Positions 32,710 to 41,088 of a DNA stretch of 64,000 nucleotides are shown here, piece by piece; position 1 is the stretch's first letter; each line of letters begins with the position of its first letter. A model generated the notes under the pieces. That model saw nothing but the letters and a program-made list of their open reading frames with translations, was not told the origin of the DNA and searched no databases. A program made the position numbers and the translations under genes. This DNA comes from Plantibacter auratus (GTDB taxonomy: Bacteria > Actinomycetota > Actinomycetes > Actinomycetales > Microbacteriaceae). The stretch is taken from contig NZ_JBOBFV010000002.1 of assembly GCF_050587365.1 (NCBI RefSeq), positions 992,001 to 1,056,000 of the forward strand. Direction: 5' to 3'.

Positions 32710-33630
32710 TCAGGGGAGGCGGATGCGGTCGTCGTCCTCGACGAGACGACCGTGGAGCACCGCCTGGGCGAGCGTCAGGTCGAGCCAACGTCGAGCGGTC
32801 TCACCGAGGCGACCGTAGCCGAGCACCGATGCCGCCTGCATCGGCAGCTGCTCGCGGTCGACCTCGTGCTCGGGGCTCGCGGTGATCACGAGCTCCATGG
32901 CGTTGCAGATCTCCGCGGGACTGATGTCCGTGACCGCGCGGTGGTCGCGATGCACGACCCGGCGGACGCCTCGCCACGTGACGACGTCGAGTCCGGTGGG
33001 CCAGGCGAAGCCGTTCTGGACGACGAACGCCTCCGTCACCAGCGCTGACAGCTCGGCGCGCGACTCCTCGGACGGCCGGTCGACGCCGAAGCGCCGGGCC
33101 ACGATGGTCACGAGGCGAGGGACGGCGATCGGGCCCTCGGTCGTGAGGATCGCCGACGCGACGCGGGTCACGGCTGCCTTCGTCAGCTCGAGGTTGTCGA
33201 GGACGGACGCCGGGCCGATGACGGAGTCGTCGGCGAGCTCGAAATCGGTGATGGCGACGCTCAGGGGGACGACCGGAGCCGACGCGGTGACGGGGAGGGC
33301 GACCGGGTCCACCAAGCGGGTCGCGGAGTGCTCGTCGGCCGGCGCCTCCCCGTGGACGTCCGGGCCGGCGACGGGTGTCCGGGGTGCGTTCGCCTCGCGG
33401 TCGTCCAGTGGCTCCGAGCCGGTGGATTGCGGCGCAGGGTGCGTCGGCGTCGTCCGCGGCGCGGGATCCGGCGTGCGCCGCGGCGGGTGGTCCGCTGAGG
33501 ACTCGGCGTCGTCCGTGTCCGGTGCGGCCGGTGTCGAGGGGTCCTCCTCGAGCGCACGTTCAGCGCGTTCGCGCCACGCCTTCGGAAGCCATGTCGACTT
33601 CGCGACGAAGCCGTTCCACCCGCGACTCAC
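32710..33630 (-). CDS. DUF3320-like protein
   Basis: This 306-residue protein has an N-terminal disordered, Pro/Asp-rich half (about 25-115) and a C-terminal domain. The start of that domain (LTKAAVTRVASAILTTEGPIAVPRLVTIVARRFGVDRPSEESRAEL) resembles DUF3320. As I recall, that domain usually ends very large helicase-like proteins of Actinobacteria. Here it stands alone, which is unusual. ATG at 33630. A nucleic-acid role is inferred from the domain's usual partners only. Confidence 0.65.
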   Translation of the reverse strand: MSRGWNGFVAKSTWLPKAWRERAERALEEDPSTPAAPDTDDAESSADHPPRRTPDPAPRTTPTHPAPQSTGSEPLDDREANAPRTPVAGPDVHGEAPADEHSATRLVDPVALPVTASAPVVPLSVAITDFELADDSVIGPASVLDNLELTKAAVTRVASAILTTEGPIAVPRLVTIVARRFGVDRPSEESRAELSALVTEAFVVQNGFAWPTGLDVVTWRGVRRVVHRDHRAVTDISPAEICNAMELVITASPEHEVDREQLPMQAASVLGYGRLGETARRWLDLTLAQAVLHGRLVEDDDRIRLP

Positions 33631-33741
33631 GGTGCCACGCTCCGCTCGGGACGCGGGCTGGCAGAGCGACGATGCCCTGCTGGGTGGGTCGTCGAGGTCA
33701 GAGGTGGCACCTCCACAGGATAGACCGCGGCGGACGTGCGC

Positions 33742-34515
33742 TCAGCTCGCCGTCTGTCGACGCGCCTCACGTCGGCGCTCGCGTTCGAGGTCGGCGGCTG
33801 CAGCTTCGGCGGGCGTGGGAGCCGTTCCGCCCAGGGCGCGAGGTTGCCACCACGCCCCGGTCCCGTCGACGGGATAGTCGCGTTGCAGCTCGTCGACCAT
33901 GCCCTGCAGACGGTCGCGGAGCTGCTCGGTACTCGTACCGACGTCGTCGCTGGGCGCGACGACGATCGGCTCGCCGAACGAGAAGTGCACGGGGACCCCG
34001 AACCGCTCGCGGAAGCCGACCCGGTGGTTCTTCGTCAGGAGGCGATGACCGCCCCAGACCGCGACTGGGATGATCGGCACGCCGGCCTCCTGTGCGAGGC
34101 GGACCGCGCCCGACTTGAGGTCGCGGACGGTGAACGAGGCGCTGACGCCGGCCTCGGGGAAGACCCCGACGAGCTCGCCGCTGCGGAGCGCTGCGACGGC
34201 GTCGGCATAGGCGGCCGCGCCGGCGCGCATGTCGACCGCGATGTGCCGCATGCTCCGGAGGAGGCGGCCCACGACGGGCTGGTCGAAGGCGCCCTGCTTG
34301 GCCATGAAGCGGATACGGCGACGGTTGTGGAGCACGGTGGCCCACTCGACGAGTGCGAACTCGAGGTACCCGAAGTGGGTCATCGCGATCACCGCGCCAC
34401 CCTCGTCGGGCAGGTGTTCGATGCCGGTGGTGTGACGGCGCAGACGCCAGAAGCCGAACAGGGAGCGACCGACACCGACGGCGGTGTCGTACACGGGCTC
34501 GATAGGGCGTCTCAT
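33742..34515 (-). CDS. Lysophospholipid/1-acylglycerol-phosphate acyltransferase (PlsC-like)
   Basis: This 257-residue protein has the acyltransferase blocks ITHFGYLEFALVEW-like (here MTHFGYLEFAL, about 45-55), a GRLLRSM-type block and VGVFPEAGVSASF at about 115-127. It probably adds an acyl chain to a lysophospholipid at the membrane. The catalytic HX4D motif appears as HX4E (HFGYLE). The C-terminus is an Arg/Glu-rich tail. ATG at 34515. Divergent from a TetR gene, with a tandem repeat between them, suggesting regulation by that protein. Confidence 0.82.
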   Translation of the reverse strand: MRRPIEPVYDTAVGVGRSLFGFWRLRRHTTGIEHLPDEGGAVIAMTHFGYLEFALVEWATVLHNRRRIRFMAKQGAFDQPVVGRLLRSMRHIAVDMRAGAAAYADAVAALRSGELVGVFPEAGVSASFTVRDLKSGAVRLAQEAGVPIIPVAVWGGHRLLTKNHRVGFRERFGVPVHFSFGEPIVVAPSDDVGTSTEQLRDRLQGMVDELQRDYPVDGTGAWWQPRALGGTAPTPAEAAAADLERERRREARRQTAS

Positions 34516-34535
34516 GGCGACACCGTACGACAGCG

Positions 34536-34594
34536 ACCTGGGGAAGTACCGGGGTGGACACCTGGGGAAGTACCGGGGTGGACACCTGGGGAAG
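34536..34594. repeat. 24-bp tandem repeat (2.5 copies) in a divergent promoter region
   Basis: A 24-base unit beginning ACCTGGGGAAGTACC is repeated exactly at 34536-34559 and 34560-34583, followed by 11 bases of a third copy. It lies between the acyltransferase and TetR starts. A period of 24 bp is close to a bit more than two helical turns. It could be an operator array or a slipped-strand expansion. Confidence 0.8.
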
Positions 34595-34658
34595 GAGCGG
34601 GCTAGGGGTGCCTCGGGAACCCTTCGCCGGCGGACCGCACGCCCGATACGATCGCAGG

Positions 34659-35270
34659 ATGACGGTGACGCAGACGGGCCGCTCCCGCGGCAGCTACGCC
34701 AAGACGGCGGCAAGACGTCGGGAGATCCTCGAGGCGGGGATGGACGTCTTCGCCGAGCAGGGGTTCCGCAGTGGATCGCTCCGTGAGGTCGCGGAGCGCG
34801 TGGGCATGAGCCAGGCCGGCCTCCTCCACCACTTCTCGACCAAGAACGACCTGCTCGCCGCGATCCTCGACTTCCGGGACGACCGGGATCGCGAGGAGTC
34901 CGGCATCGAGATCGGGAGCGGCATCGAAGGCATCCGCGGGCTCCTCCGCCTCGTCGAGCACAACATGCGCGTCCCCGGTCTCGTCGAGCTCCACTGCGTC
35001 CTGTCCGCCGAGGCGACCTCACCGGACCACCCGGCGCACGAGCACTTCGTCCGGCGGTACAGCTGGTTGATCGACGGGATGACCGTCTCCTTCGAGGTGA
35101 TGGCGCGTGAGGGCCAGCTGGTGGCCGGCGTCGAGCCTGCGAGCGCGGCACGCATGCTCATCGCGATGATGGACGGCCTGCAGCTGCAGTGGCTGCTCGA
35201 CCGTGATTCGGTGGACATGGCCGAGGAGACCCGACGTTCGCTGCGGCCTCTGCTGACGGTCGAGCTGTAG
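34659..35270 (+). CDS. TetR family transcriptional regulator
   Basis: This 203-residue regulator has an N-terminal helix-turn-helix (REILEAGMDVFAEQGFRSGSLREVAERVGMSQAGLLHHFSTKNDLL, about 20-65) and a C-terminal ligand domain (EHNMRVPGLVELHCVLSAEATSPDHPAHEHF). ATG at 34659 is the sensible start. It likely represses itself and the divergent acyltransferase through the tandem repeat region. Confidence 0.88.
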   Translation: MTVTQTGRSRGSYAKTAARRREILEAGMDVFAEQGFRSGSLREVAERVGMSQAGLLHHFSTKNDLLAAILDFRDDRDREESGIEIGSGIEGIRGLLRLVEHNMRVPGLVELHCVLSAEATSPDHPAHEHFVRRYSWLIDGMTVSFEVMAREGQLVAGVEPASAARMLIAMMDGLQLQWLLDRDSVDMAEETRRSLRPLLTVEL

Positions 35271-35390
35271 CACGGCACTCCCCCGCCGTGATCAGGATTC
35301 CTCCACATCCGGCGGCATCCATCGGTCCACCACTCATATCTGATATTAGAGTTGGGGTGGCTGCGGGACAACGCGGAGGGGAAGTCCTTA

Positions 35391-35421
35391 TTTTGACTAA
35401 TTCAAAACAACTCGGTACGGT
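35391..35421 (+). promoter_or_regulatory. Promoter and Fur-type operator of the Fur-family gene
   Basis: TTGACT (35393-35398) and TACGGT (35416-35421) are 17 bases apart. The start of transcription would fall at about 35428, the ATG itself, so the message is probably leaderless. A perfect inverted repeat TTTTGA-CTAAT-TCAAAA (35391-35407) covers the -35 box, the expected place for autorepression. AT-rich in a GC-rich background. Confidence 0.7.
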
Positions 35422-35427
35422 GGCTGC

Positions 35428-35874
35428 ATGAACGGATCGGAGGTGGAGTCGGCGACGTTCGACTTCAACACGAAGATCCGGGCAGCCGGGCTGCGGGTGA
35501 CCACGGGACGCCTCGCCGTCCTCGAGATCCTCGCCCGGACACCGCACGCCGATGTGGAGCAGGTGGTCGCGTCCTTGAAGCCGCGAGCCCCGCAGACCTC
35601 CCCACAGGCCGTGTACAGCGTGCTCAACGCCTTCGTCGCGGCCGGCCTCGTGCGCAGGATCGAACCGGACGGCCATCCCGGCCGGTACGAGCTGCGCGTC
35701 GACGACAACCACCATCACCTGGTGTGCAGCTCATGCGGCGCCGTGGTCGACGTCGACTGCACGCAGGGTTCGGCACCATGCATGCACCCCGACGACACGG
35801 CTGGGTACGTCATCGACACGGCCGAGATCACGTTCTGGGGAGTATGCCCCGCGTGCCAGGCGGATGCCGCCTGA
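35428..35874 (+). CDS. Fur family regulator (FurA/CatR/PerR-like)
   Basis: This 148-residue metal-dependent repressor has a winged helix domain (AAGLRVTTGRLAVLEILARTPHADVEQV). The metal-site segment is DDNHHHLVCSSCGAVVDVDC, and a second CxxC (WGVCPACQADA) completes the structural zinc site. It is followed after 115 bases by a catalase gene, the same pairing as furA-katG or catR-catA in actinobacteria, so it most likely senses peroxide. The ATG at 35428 lacks a ribosome binding site, consistent with leaderless expression. Confidence 0.88.
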   Translation: MNGSEVESATFDFNTKIRAAGLRVTTGRLAVLEILARTPHADVEQVVASLKPRAPQTSPQAVYSVLNAFVAAGLVRRIEPDGHPGRYELRVDDNHHHLVCSSCGAVVDVDCTQGSAPCMHPDDTAGYVIDTAEITFWGVCPACQADAA

Positions 35875-35989
35875 CGCCGTTCCACAGACCACTCGACGGC
35901 ACCTCCATGCCGATCGTCAGCTGACACCGCCAAGGTGGCAGTGCTGAATCCATCCGACCGTCCGACCAGCCCCACCCTCGAGGAGAGAC

Positions 35990-37447
35990 ATGTCCGAGAC
36001 CAGCTACACCACCACCAACAGCGGAGCACCCGTCGCGAGCGACGAGCATTCGCAGAGCGTCGGCGCAGACGGAGCGATCGCGCTCCACGACCACTACCTG
36101 GTCGAGAAGCTCGCGCAGTTCAACCGCGAGCGGGTGCCGGAGCGCGTCGTCCACGCCAAGGGCGGCGGTGCGTTCGGACGGTTCGTCACGACCGGCGACG
36201 TCTCCCAGTTCACGCGCGCCGCGCTGTTCCAGCCGGGCGTCGAGACCGAGATGCTCGCACGCTTCTCCACCGTGGCCGGTGAGCAGGGCAGCCCCGACAC
36301 CTGGCGCGACCCCCGTGGCTTCGCGCTGAAGTTCTACACGAGCGAGGGCAACTACGACCTCGTCGGCAACAACACGCCGGTGTTCTTCATCCGCGACGGC
36401 ATCAAGTTCCCCGACTTCATCCGCTCGCAGAAGCGTCTCCCGGGCTCGCACCTGCGCGACCACGACATGCAGTGGGACTTCTGGACGCTCTCCCCCGAGA
36501 GCGCGCACCAGGTCACCTGGCTCATGGGCGACCGCGGTCTGCCGGGCTCCTGGCGCCACATGGACGGCTTCGGGTCGCACACCTACCAGTGGGTCAACGC
36601 CGCAGGCGAGCGGTTCTGGGTGAAGTACCACTTCAAGACCGACCAGGGCATCGAGATCCTCACGCAGGACCAGGCCGACCAGATCGCCGGCGAGGACGCC
36701 GACTTCCACATCCGCGACCTCTCCGAGGCCATCACGCGAGGGGAGCACCCGAGCTGGACGCTTTCCGTGCAGGTCATGCCCTACGCCGACGCCGCAGGCT
36801 ACCGCTTCAACCCGTTCGACCTCACCAAGGTCTGGCCGCACAGCGACTACCCGCTCATCGAGGTCGGCAAGATGACCCTCGACCGCAACCCGGAGAACTA
36901 CTTCGCGCAGATCGAGCAGGCGACCTTCGCGCCGTCGAACTTCGTCCCCGGAATCGCTGCGAGCCCCGACAAGATGCTCCTGGCCCGCATCTTCAGCTAC
37001 GCGGACGCACACCGATACCGCGTGGGCACCAACCACGCACAGCTGCCGGACAACGCGCCGCACGCGCCGGTGCACACGTACTCGAAGGAAGGCGCCATGC
37101 GCTACACCTTCAACGACGCGGACGCGCCGGTCTACGCACCCAACTCGGTCGGTGGCGCCCACGCCGACCCTGCGCGTGCCGCTGAATCCAACGGCTGGCA
37201 GTCCGACGGCGAGCTCGTGCGGGCAGCCGCGACGCTGCACGCCGAGGACGACGACTTCGGCCAGGCCGGGACCCTCGTGCGCGAGGTGCTCGACGACGCC
37301 GCCCGCGACCGCCTCGTCGGCAACATCATCGGCCACGTCTCGAAGGTGACGCGCCCCGAGCTCCGTGCCCGGGTCATCGCCTACTGGACCGCCGTCGACG
37401 GCACGCTGGGCGCGCGCGTCGCAGCCGGCCTCCCGCCGCTCGTCTAG
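35990..37447 (+). CDS. katA: Catalase (monofunctional haem, small subunit)
   Basis: This 485-residue enzyme converts hydrogen peroxide to water and oxygen. The active-site region is FNRERVPERVVHAKGGGAFG, with catalytic His about residue 55, followed by the ARFSTVAGEQGSPDTWRDPRGFALKFYT block. The proximal haem motif is RIFSYADAHRYRVG with Tyr. GAGGAGAGAC precedes ATG at 35990. It is downstream of a Fur-type regulator, likely in one operon, and would also remove peroxide from the amine oxidase reaction, which is inference. Confidence 0.96.
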   Translation: MSETSYTTTNSGAPVASDEHSQSVGADGAIALHDHYLVEKLAQFNRERVPERVVHAKGGGAFGRFVTTGDVSQFTRAALFQPGVETEMLARFSTVAGEQGSPDTWRDPRGFALKFYTSEGNYDLVGNNTPVFFIRDGIKFPDFIRSQKRLPGSHLRDHDMQWDFWTLSPESAHQVTWLMGDRGLPGSWRHMDGFGSHTYQWVNAAGERFWVKYHFKTDQGIEILTQDQADQIAGEDADFHIRDLSEAITRGEHPSWTLSVQVMPYADAAGYRFNPFDLTKVWPHSDYPLIEVGKMTLDRNPENYFAQIEQATFAPSNFVPGIAASPDKMLLARIFSYADAHRYRVGTNHAQLPDNAPHAPVHTYSKEGAMRYTFNDADAPVYAPNSVGGAHADPARAAESNGWQSDGELVRAAATLHAEDDDFGQAGTLVREVLDDAARDRLVGNIIGHVSKVTRPELRARVIAYWTAVDGTLGARVAAGLPPLV

Positions 37448-37469
37448 AGCCCACCGCCGAACACGCGGA

Positions 37470-37502
37470 AACGGTCGCCATTCCTCGTGAATGGCGACCG
37501 TT
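37470..37502. terminator. Terminator after katA
   Basis: Perfect 14-bp stem AACGGTCGCCATTC / GAATGGCGACCGTT with a CTCGT loop, 23 bases after the catalase stop and 18 bases before the end of the convergent small gene. Confidence 0.85.
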
Positions 37503-37519
37503 GCTGCGTTCTCGCGGGC

Positions 37520-37732
37520 TCAGACGCCCATCGGGCCGCCACCACGGCGGGGCACGCCGCCGGTGCCTTCGGCCAGGCCTCTCGCGCGTTCACGCTCGAC
37601 CTCCGCGTCATTGTCGTGCGAATGGTGTTCGTCGGCCGAGCGCGCGGCGCGGTCTCGCCGTGACACGTACCAGACGGCCGCGATCGCCAGGAGGACGAGC
37701 GCGGCGAGGATGATGATGGTGCTGATGTCCAT
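37520..37732 (-). CDS. Small single-pass membrane protein, 70 residues
   Basis: The N-terminal membrane segment (ISTIIILAALVLLAIAAVWYV) is followed by a charged cytoplasmic tail with a His/Asp stretch (DEHHSHDNDAEVERER). ATG at 37732 has AGGAGAGGAGCAT-type purines upstream. No family is recognised. It lies alone between two strong terminators, so it is its own transcription unit. Confidence 0.65.
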   Translation of the reverse strand: MDISTIIILAALVLLAIAAVWYVSRRDRAARSADEHHSHDNDAEVERERARGLAEGTGGVPRRGGGPMGV

Positions 37733-37781
37733 GTGATGCTCCTCTCCTCGTCCATCGACCCTAACGAGGCCTCAGATGCAC

Positions 37782-37814
37782 GCAACCCCCTCGCCCGACG
37801 GGCGAGGGGGTTGC
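37782..37814. terminator. Terminator, 15-bp stem
   Basis: GCAACCCCCTCGCCC and GGGCGAGGGGGTTGC pair perfectly around a GAC loop. It ends the minus-strand UDG-like gene, whose stop is 18 bases away. Confidence 0.85.
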
Positions 37815-37831
37815 GGAACGGGGATGTGTGA

Positions 37832-38467
37832 TCAGCCGGCGACCTGTTTGGCGCGGGCGAAGACCTTCTCGATCTCCTCGCGACGACCCGGCTGCTTCAG
37901 CGACAACGGCGAGGGGTGCGGAGCGTTGAAGGCGCTGTAGGTGTTGCCGAGCAGGGGCTCGACATGCTTCCACCAACCGTCCTGGGCGTGAGGACCGCAG
38001 AGTACGACGACGCGCAGGTTCTTGAGGAGGGGCAGGAGGGCACGCAGTTCCATCGCTCCCTGAGCGACCTCGGGCGCGTTCGGCTTCTTCCGCCCGGCGC
38101 TCAGGTACCACGGGACGATGTTCCAGACCATGACGTCGTCGAAGCCGATGTCGTTCCGCAGATTCCAGAGGCTCTCGGCGATCGGGTCGTCGTTGTCGAC
38201 CGAGGCGAAGCCGGATCCCGGGGCGTCGAGGCTGTCGGGGGCCAGGGTCCCCGGGGCGTCGAGGAGGATCAGTGTCTTCGCGTTGACGGCCGCATCGGCC
38301 GGGTCGACGAGCGGGAGGACGAGGTCCGCCTGCCGCCGTCCTCGGCGGGTCATCATCGCGTCCGACCAGTCGCGCAGCGGCGCGAGTGCCGGCGACTCGG
38401 CCAGCATGCGGTGTCGTTCGGCCAGTTCGTCGGGGTCTTGCAGCCCGCGAGGGGCATCCATATGCAT
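37832..38467 (-). CDS. Uracil-DNA glycosylase superfamily-like protein
   Basis: This protein of about 211 residues has the UDG-fold pattern LILLDAPGTLAPDS ... LWNLRNDIGFDDVMVWNIVPWYLS ... VVVLCGPHAQDGWWKHV. The catalytic motif of classical UDGs is not clearly present, so activity is uncertain. ATG at 38467 is given; ATG at 38461 has the better spaced GGAAG ribosome binding site and would give a protein two residues shorter. It is divergent from an MFS gene. Confidence 0.72.
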   Translation of the reverse strand: MHMDAPRGLQDPDELAERHRMLAESPALAPLRDWSDAMMTRRGRRQADLVLPLVDPADAAVNAKTLILLDAPGTLAPDSLDAPGSGFASVDNDDPIAESLWNLRNDIGFDDVMVWNIVPWYLSAGRKKPNAPEVAQGAMELRALLPLLKNLRVVVLCGPHAQDGWWKHVEPLLGNTYSAFNAPHPSPLSLKQPGRREEIEKVFARAKQVAG

Positions 38468-38603
38468 CTTCCGAGCGTAGCCCGTGACGGCTGCCCCGTC
38501 ATCGTCTGAGCCGGTTCTGAGGCTGAAGATGCTGGACAGGACGGTGGATCCGTGCCCGTCAAGCCGGGGTGGACCGGGTTGACGCGGGCCTAGGCTGGCC
38601 AGG

Positions 38604-40082
38604 ATGACTGACGAGCGAACCGCCCCCGACGACCGGACGAAGTGGCGCGCGTTCGCCATCTGCGTGTCGGTCGCCGCCCTTACGATCCTCGACCTCTCGA
38701 AGGTCAATGTTGGACTGCCGTCGATCGAGGAGGCGCTCGACGCCGGCCCGACCGCCCTGCAGTTGATCGTCGCCGGGTACGCCCTGGCCTTCGGTCTGAT
38801 CCTCGTGCCCGCCGGGCGCTACGGCGACCTGCACTCGCGGCGTCGCATGTTCATGATCGGCCTGAGCGTGTTCGGGGCGGCCAGTCTCGCCTGCGCCGTC
38901 GCACCGAGCGTCGGCATCCTCATCGGCGGGCGGATCCTCCAGGGCATCGCCGCGGGTCTGCTGATGCCGCAGGTCATCGGGCTCATCCAGCAGTTGTTCG
39001 TGGGGAAGGAGCGCGGCCGCGCCTTCGGGCTCTTCGGAGCCATCATCGGTCTCTCGACGGCGTTCGGACCGACGCTCGGCGGTCTGCTCATCGCCATCGG
39101 CGGCCCGGAGGACGGCTGGCGCCTGCTCTTCTGGATGAACGTCCCGCTCGCGATCATCCTGTTGCCGATCGCCGCCCGACTGCTGCCCAAGCAGCAGCCG
39201 CACGAGGCGGGTGCCGGATCGCTCGACCCGGTGGGCATCGTGTTCCTCGGTCTCGCCGTGCTGTCGCTCATGCTGCCGTTCGTCCTGACGACCGGTTCTC
39301 CGGGCGACGACCCGGCGCGCTGGTGGTTGCTGGTCGCGTTCGCCGTCTTCGCCGGCCTTTTCGCCTGGTGGGAGGGTCGCTATCAACGCGCCGGGAAGAC
39401 ACCCGTCGTCGACTTCTCCCTGTTCAAGCTCGGCAGCTACCGCAATGGCGTCCTGATCTCCACGACGTACTTCGCGGCGATGCCGGCCACCTTCCTCACG
39501 CTCACGCTGTTCGTGCAGCAGGGGCTCGGGCTCGAGCCGGTCTTCGCGGGCATGATCACGATCCCGTTCGCCCTCGCCTCGGCCGTCAGCTCGTGGTTGA
39601 GCGGTCGGGTCGTCGACCGACTCGGACGTCCCCTGGTCGTCGGTGGGCTCGTGCTGGTCGTGGTGGGGTTCAGTCTCAACTCGCTCCTCGCCTTCATCAC
39701 GCCCCCGGAGATCACGCCGTACGCGATGGGTGCCGCGATGCTGCTCGCCGGCATCGGCGGCGGCGCGGTCATCTCTCCGAACCAGACGCTGATGCTCGCG
39801 CACATCCCCGTGGCCTCCGGTGGTGTCGCCGGATCGATCGGTCAACTCGGCCAGCGCATCGGCACCGCGGTCGGACTCGCCGCCGCGACGGCCACCTTCT
39901 ACGCGACCGTGTACTCGGAGAACGGCGGCGATGCGTCGGGCGCCTCGCTCGACGTCTATCACGACGCGTATCGCAACAGCACCCTCGTCACGATCGGCTT
40001 CGTGGTCGTGGCGCTCGTCTTCGCGCTGCTCGACACCCGTTCGCGGAAGGTCGCCGCCGACGCACCCGGATCCTCCAAGTAA
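38604..40082 (+). CDS. MFS transporter, DHA2 family
   Basis: This 492-residue transporter has about 14 segments. It shows segment 1 AFAICVSVAALTILDLSKVNVGLPSIEEAL, the motif A-like AGRYGDLHSRRRMFMIG, and ILQGIAAGLLMPQVIGLIQQLF. It is a proton-driven exporter by family. 63 bases downstream begins a siderophore-interacting protein, but an iron-box-like site lies between them, so co-regulation is uncertain. Substrate unknown. Confidence 0.86.
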   Translation: MTDERTAPDDRTKWRAFAICVSVAALTILDLSKVNVGLPSIEEALDAGPTALQLIVAGYALAFGLILVPAGRYGDLHSRRRMFMIGLSVFGAASLACAVAPSVGILIGGRILQGIAAGLLMPQVIGLIQQLFVGKERGRAFGLFGAIIGLSTAFGPTLGGLLIAIGGPEDGWRLLFWMNVPLAIILLPIAARLLPKQQPHEAGAGSLDPVGIVFLGLAVLSLMLPFVLTTGSPGDDPARWWLLVAFAVFAGLFAWWEGRYQRAGKTPVVDFSLFKLGSYRNGVLISTTYFAAMPATFLTLTLFVQQGLGLEPVFAGMITIPFALASAVSSWLSGRVVDRLGRPLVVGGLVLVVVGFSLNSLLAFITPPEITPYAMGAAMLLAGIGGGAVISPNQTLMLAHIPVASGGVAGSIGQLGQRIGTAVGLAAATATFYATVYSENGGDASGASLDVYHDAYRNSTLVTIGFVVVALVFALLDTRSRKVAADAPGSSK

Positions 40083-40090
40083 GGGTGACC

Positions 40091-40110
40091 TGAGTTAGGG
40101 TAGCCTCAGT
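40091..40110. promoter_or_regulatory. Possible iron box (DtxR/IdeR type)
   Basis: The site contains TTAGGGTAGCCTCA, 11 of 14 matches to the iron-box half TTAGGCTAACCTAA, and ends CTGAG/CTCAG form an inverted repeat. It lies 35 bases before the start of a siderophore-interacting protein, where an iron repressor is expected. Confidence 0.55.
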
Positions 40111-40145
40111 CGCGGCCGTCGGAGCCGCCGGAGGAAGGGGTTCGA

Positions 40146-40979
40146 GTGGCTCGCACGAATGCCGAGACGGCGCGCATCAAACCCGAGGCGGCGACACTCC
40201 TCACGCTGCGGGTCGTCCGCCGCTCGCGTATCTCGCCGAACATCGCCAGGGTCACCCTCGGTGGCGGTGACATCGCCGACTTCACGTTCCTCGGGTACGA
40301 CCAGTGGTTCCGGTTCTTCATCCCGGTCTCCGAGGGCGGGCTCGAGCGGCTGCCGACCAAGCTCGACATGCTGGCCTACGCCAAGTACCTCGCGATCTCC
40401 AAGTCGGTGCGCCCCGTGCTCCGGAACTACACGGTGCGGGATTTCCGGCGCGACGGCCCCGACGGGCCGGAGCTGGACATCGACTTCGTCATCCACGGGT
40501 CGGCCGCCGAGGGGACTGCGGGGCCCGCGGCGAGCTGGGCCCAGTCATGCGAGGTGGGCGATGCCGTGGCGCTGCTGGACGAGGGGCGCATGTTCAACCT
40601 CCCGGCGGACCTCGACCGGGTGCTGCTGGTCGCGGACGAGACCGGACTCCCCGCCGTCGCAGGCATCCTGACCTCGCTTCCGGCGTCGACCGTCGGGACG
40701 GCGATCGTCGAGATCCCGTCCGCGGCCGACGCGCAGGACGTGCGTGTCCCGGACGGGCTCGAGCTGCGATGGGTGGTCCGAGAGGATCCGCACGACGTCC
40801 CTGGACGAGCGGCGCTGGCCGCCGCGACGGCCCTCGGCGTGCCGTCCGCCCCGTGCTACGGGTGGGTCGTCGGAGAGCAGTCCCTGGCCGCGAACATGCG
40901 CCGGCTCTGGGTCCGCGGAGGCATGCCGAAGGACCGTGTCATGTTCTGTGGCTACTGGAAGGCCGGCAAGGCGCACTGA
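40146..40979 (+). CDS. Siderophore-interacting protein (ferric-siderophore reductase)
   Basis: This 277-residue flavoprotein releases iron from imported ferric siderophores. The FAD-binding block is VRPVLRNYTVRDFR (about 98-111) and the C-terminal SIP domain has LLVADETGLPAVAGIL and the ending CGYWKAGKAH. GTG at 40146 has GGAGGAAGGGG just upstream. No siderophore import genes are in the window; the preceding gene is an MFS exporter. Confidence 0.9.
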   Translation: MARTNAETARIKPEAATLLTLRVVRRSRISPNIARVTLGGGDIADFTFLGYDQWFRFFIPVSEGGLERLPTKLDMLAYAKYLAISKSVRPVLRNYTVRDFRRDGPDGPELDIDFVIHGSAAEGTAGPAASWAQSCEVGDAVALLDEGRMFNLPADLDRVLLVADETGLPAVAGILTSLPASTVGTAIVEIPSAADAQDVRVPDGLELRWVVREDPHDVPGRAALAAATALGVPSAPCYGWVVGEQSLAANMRRLWVRGGMPKDRVMFCGYWKAGKAH

Positions 40980-41088
40980 TCGCCCGACGGAACCGGCGTT
41001 CGCGTCGACCGTGCGGTGAATTGGGTCGATCACCCGAATTCGGGGTGTCCCCGACGCGCTGGGCTGACGGCTCCACTAACCTCACGAC

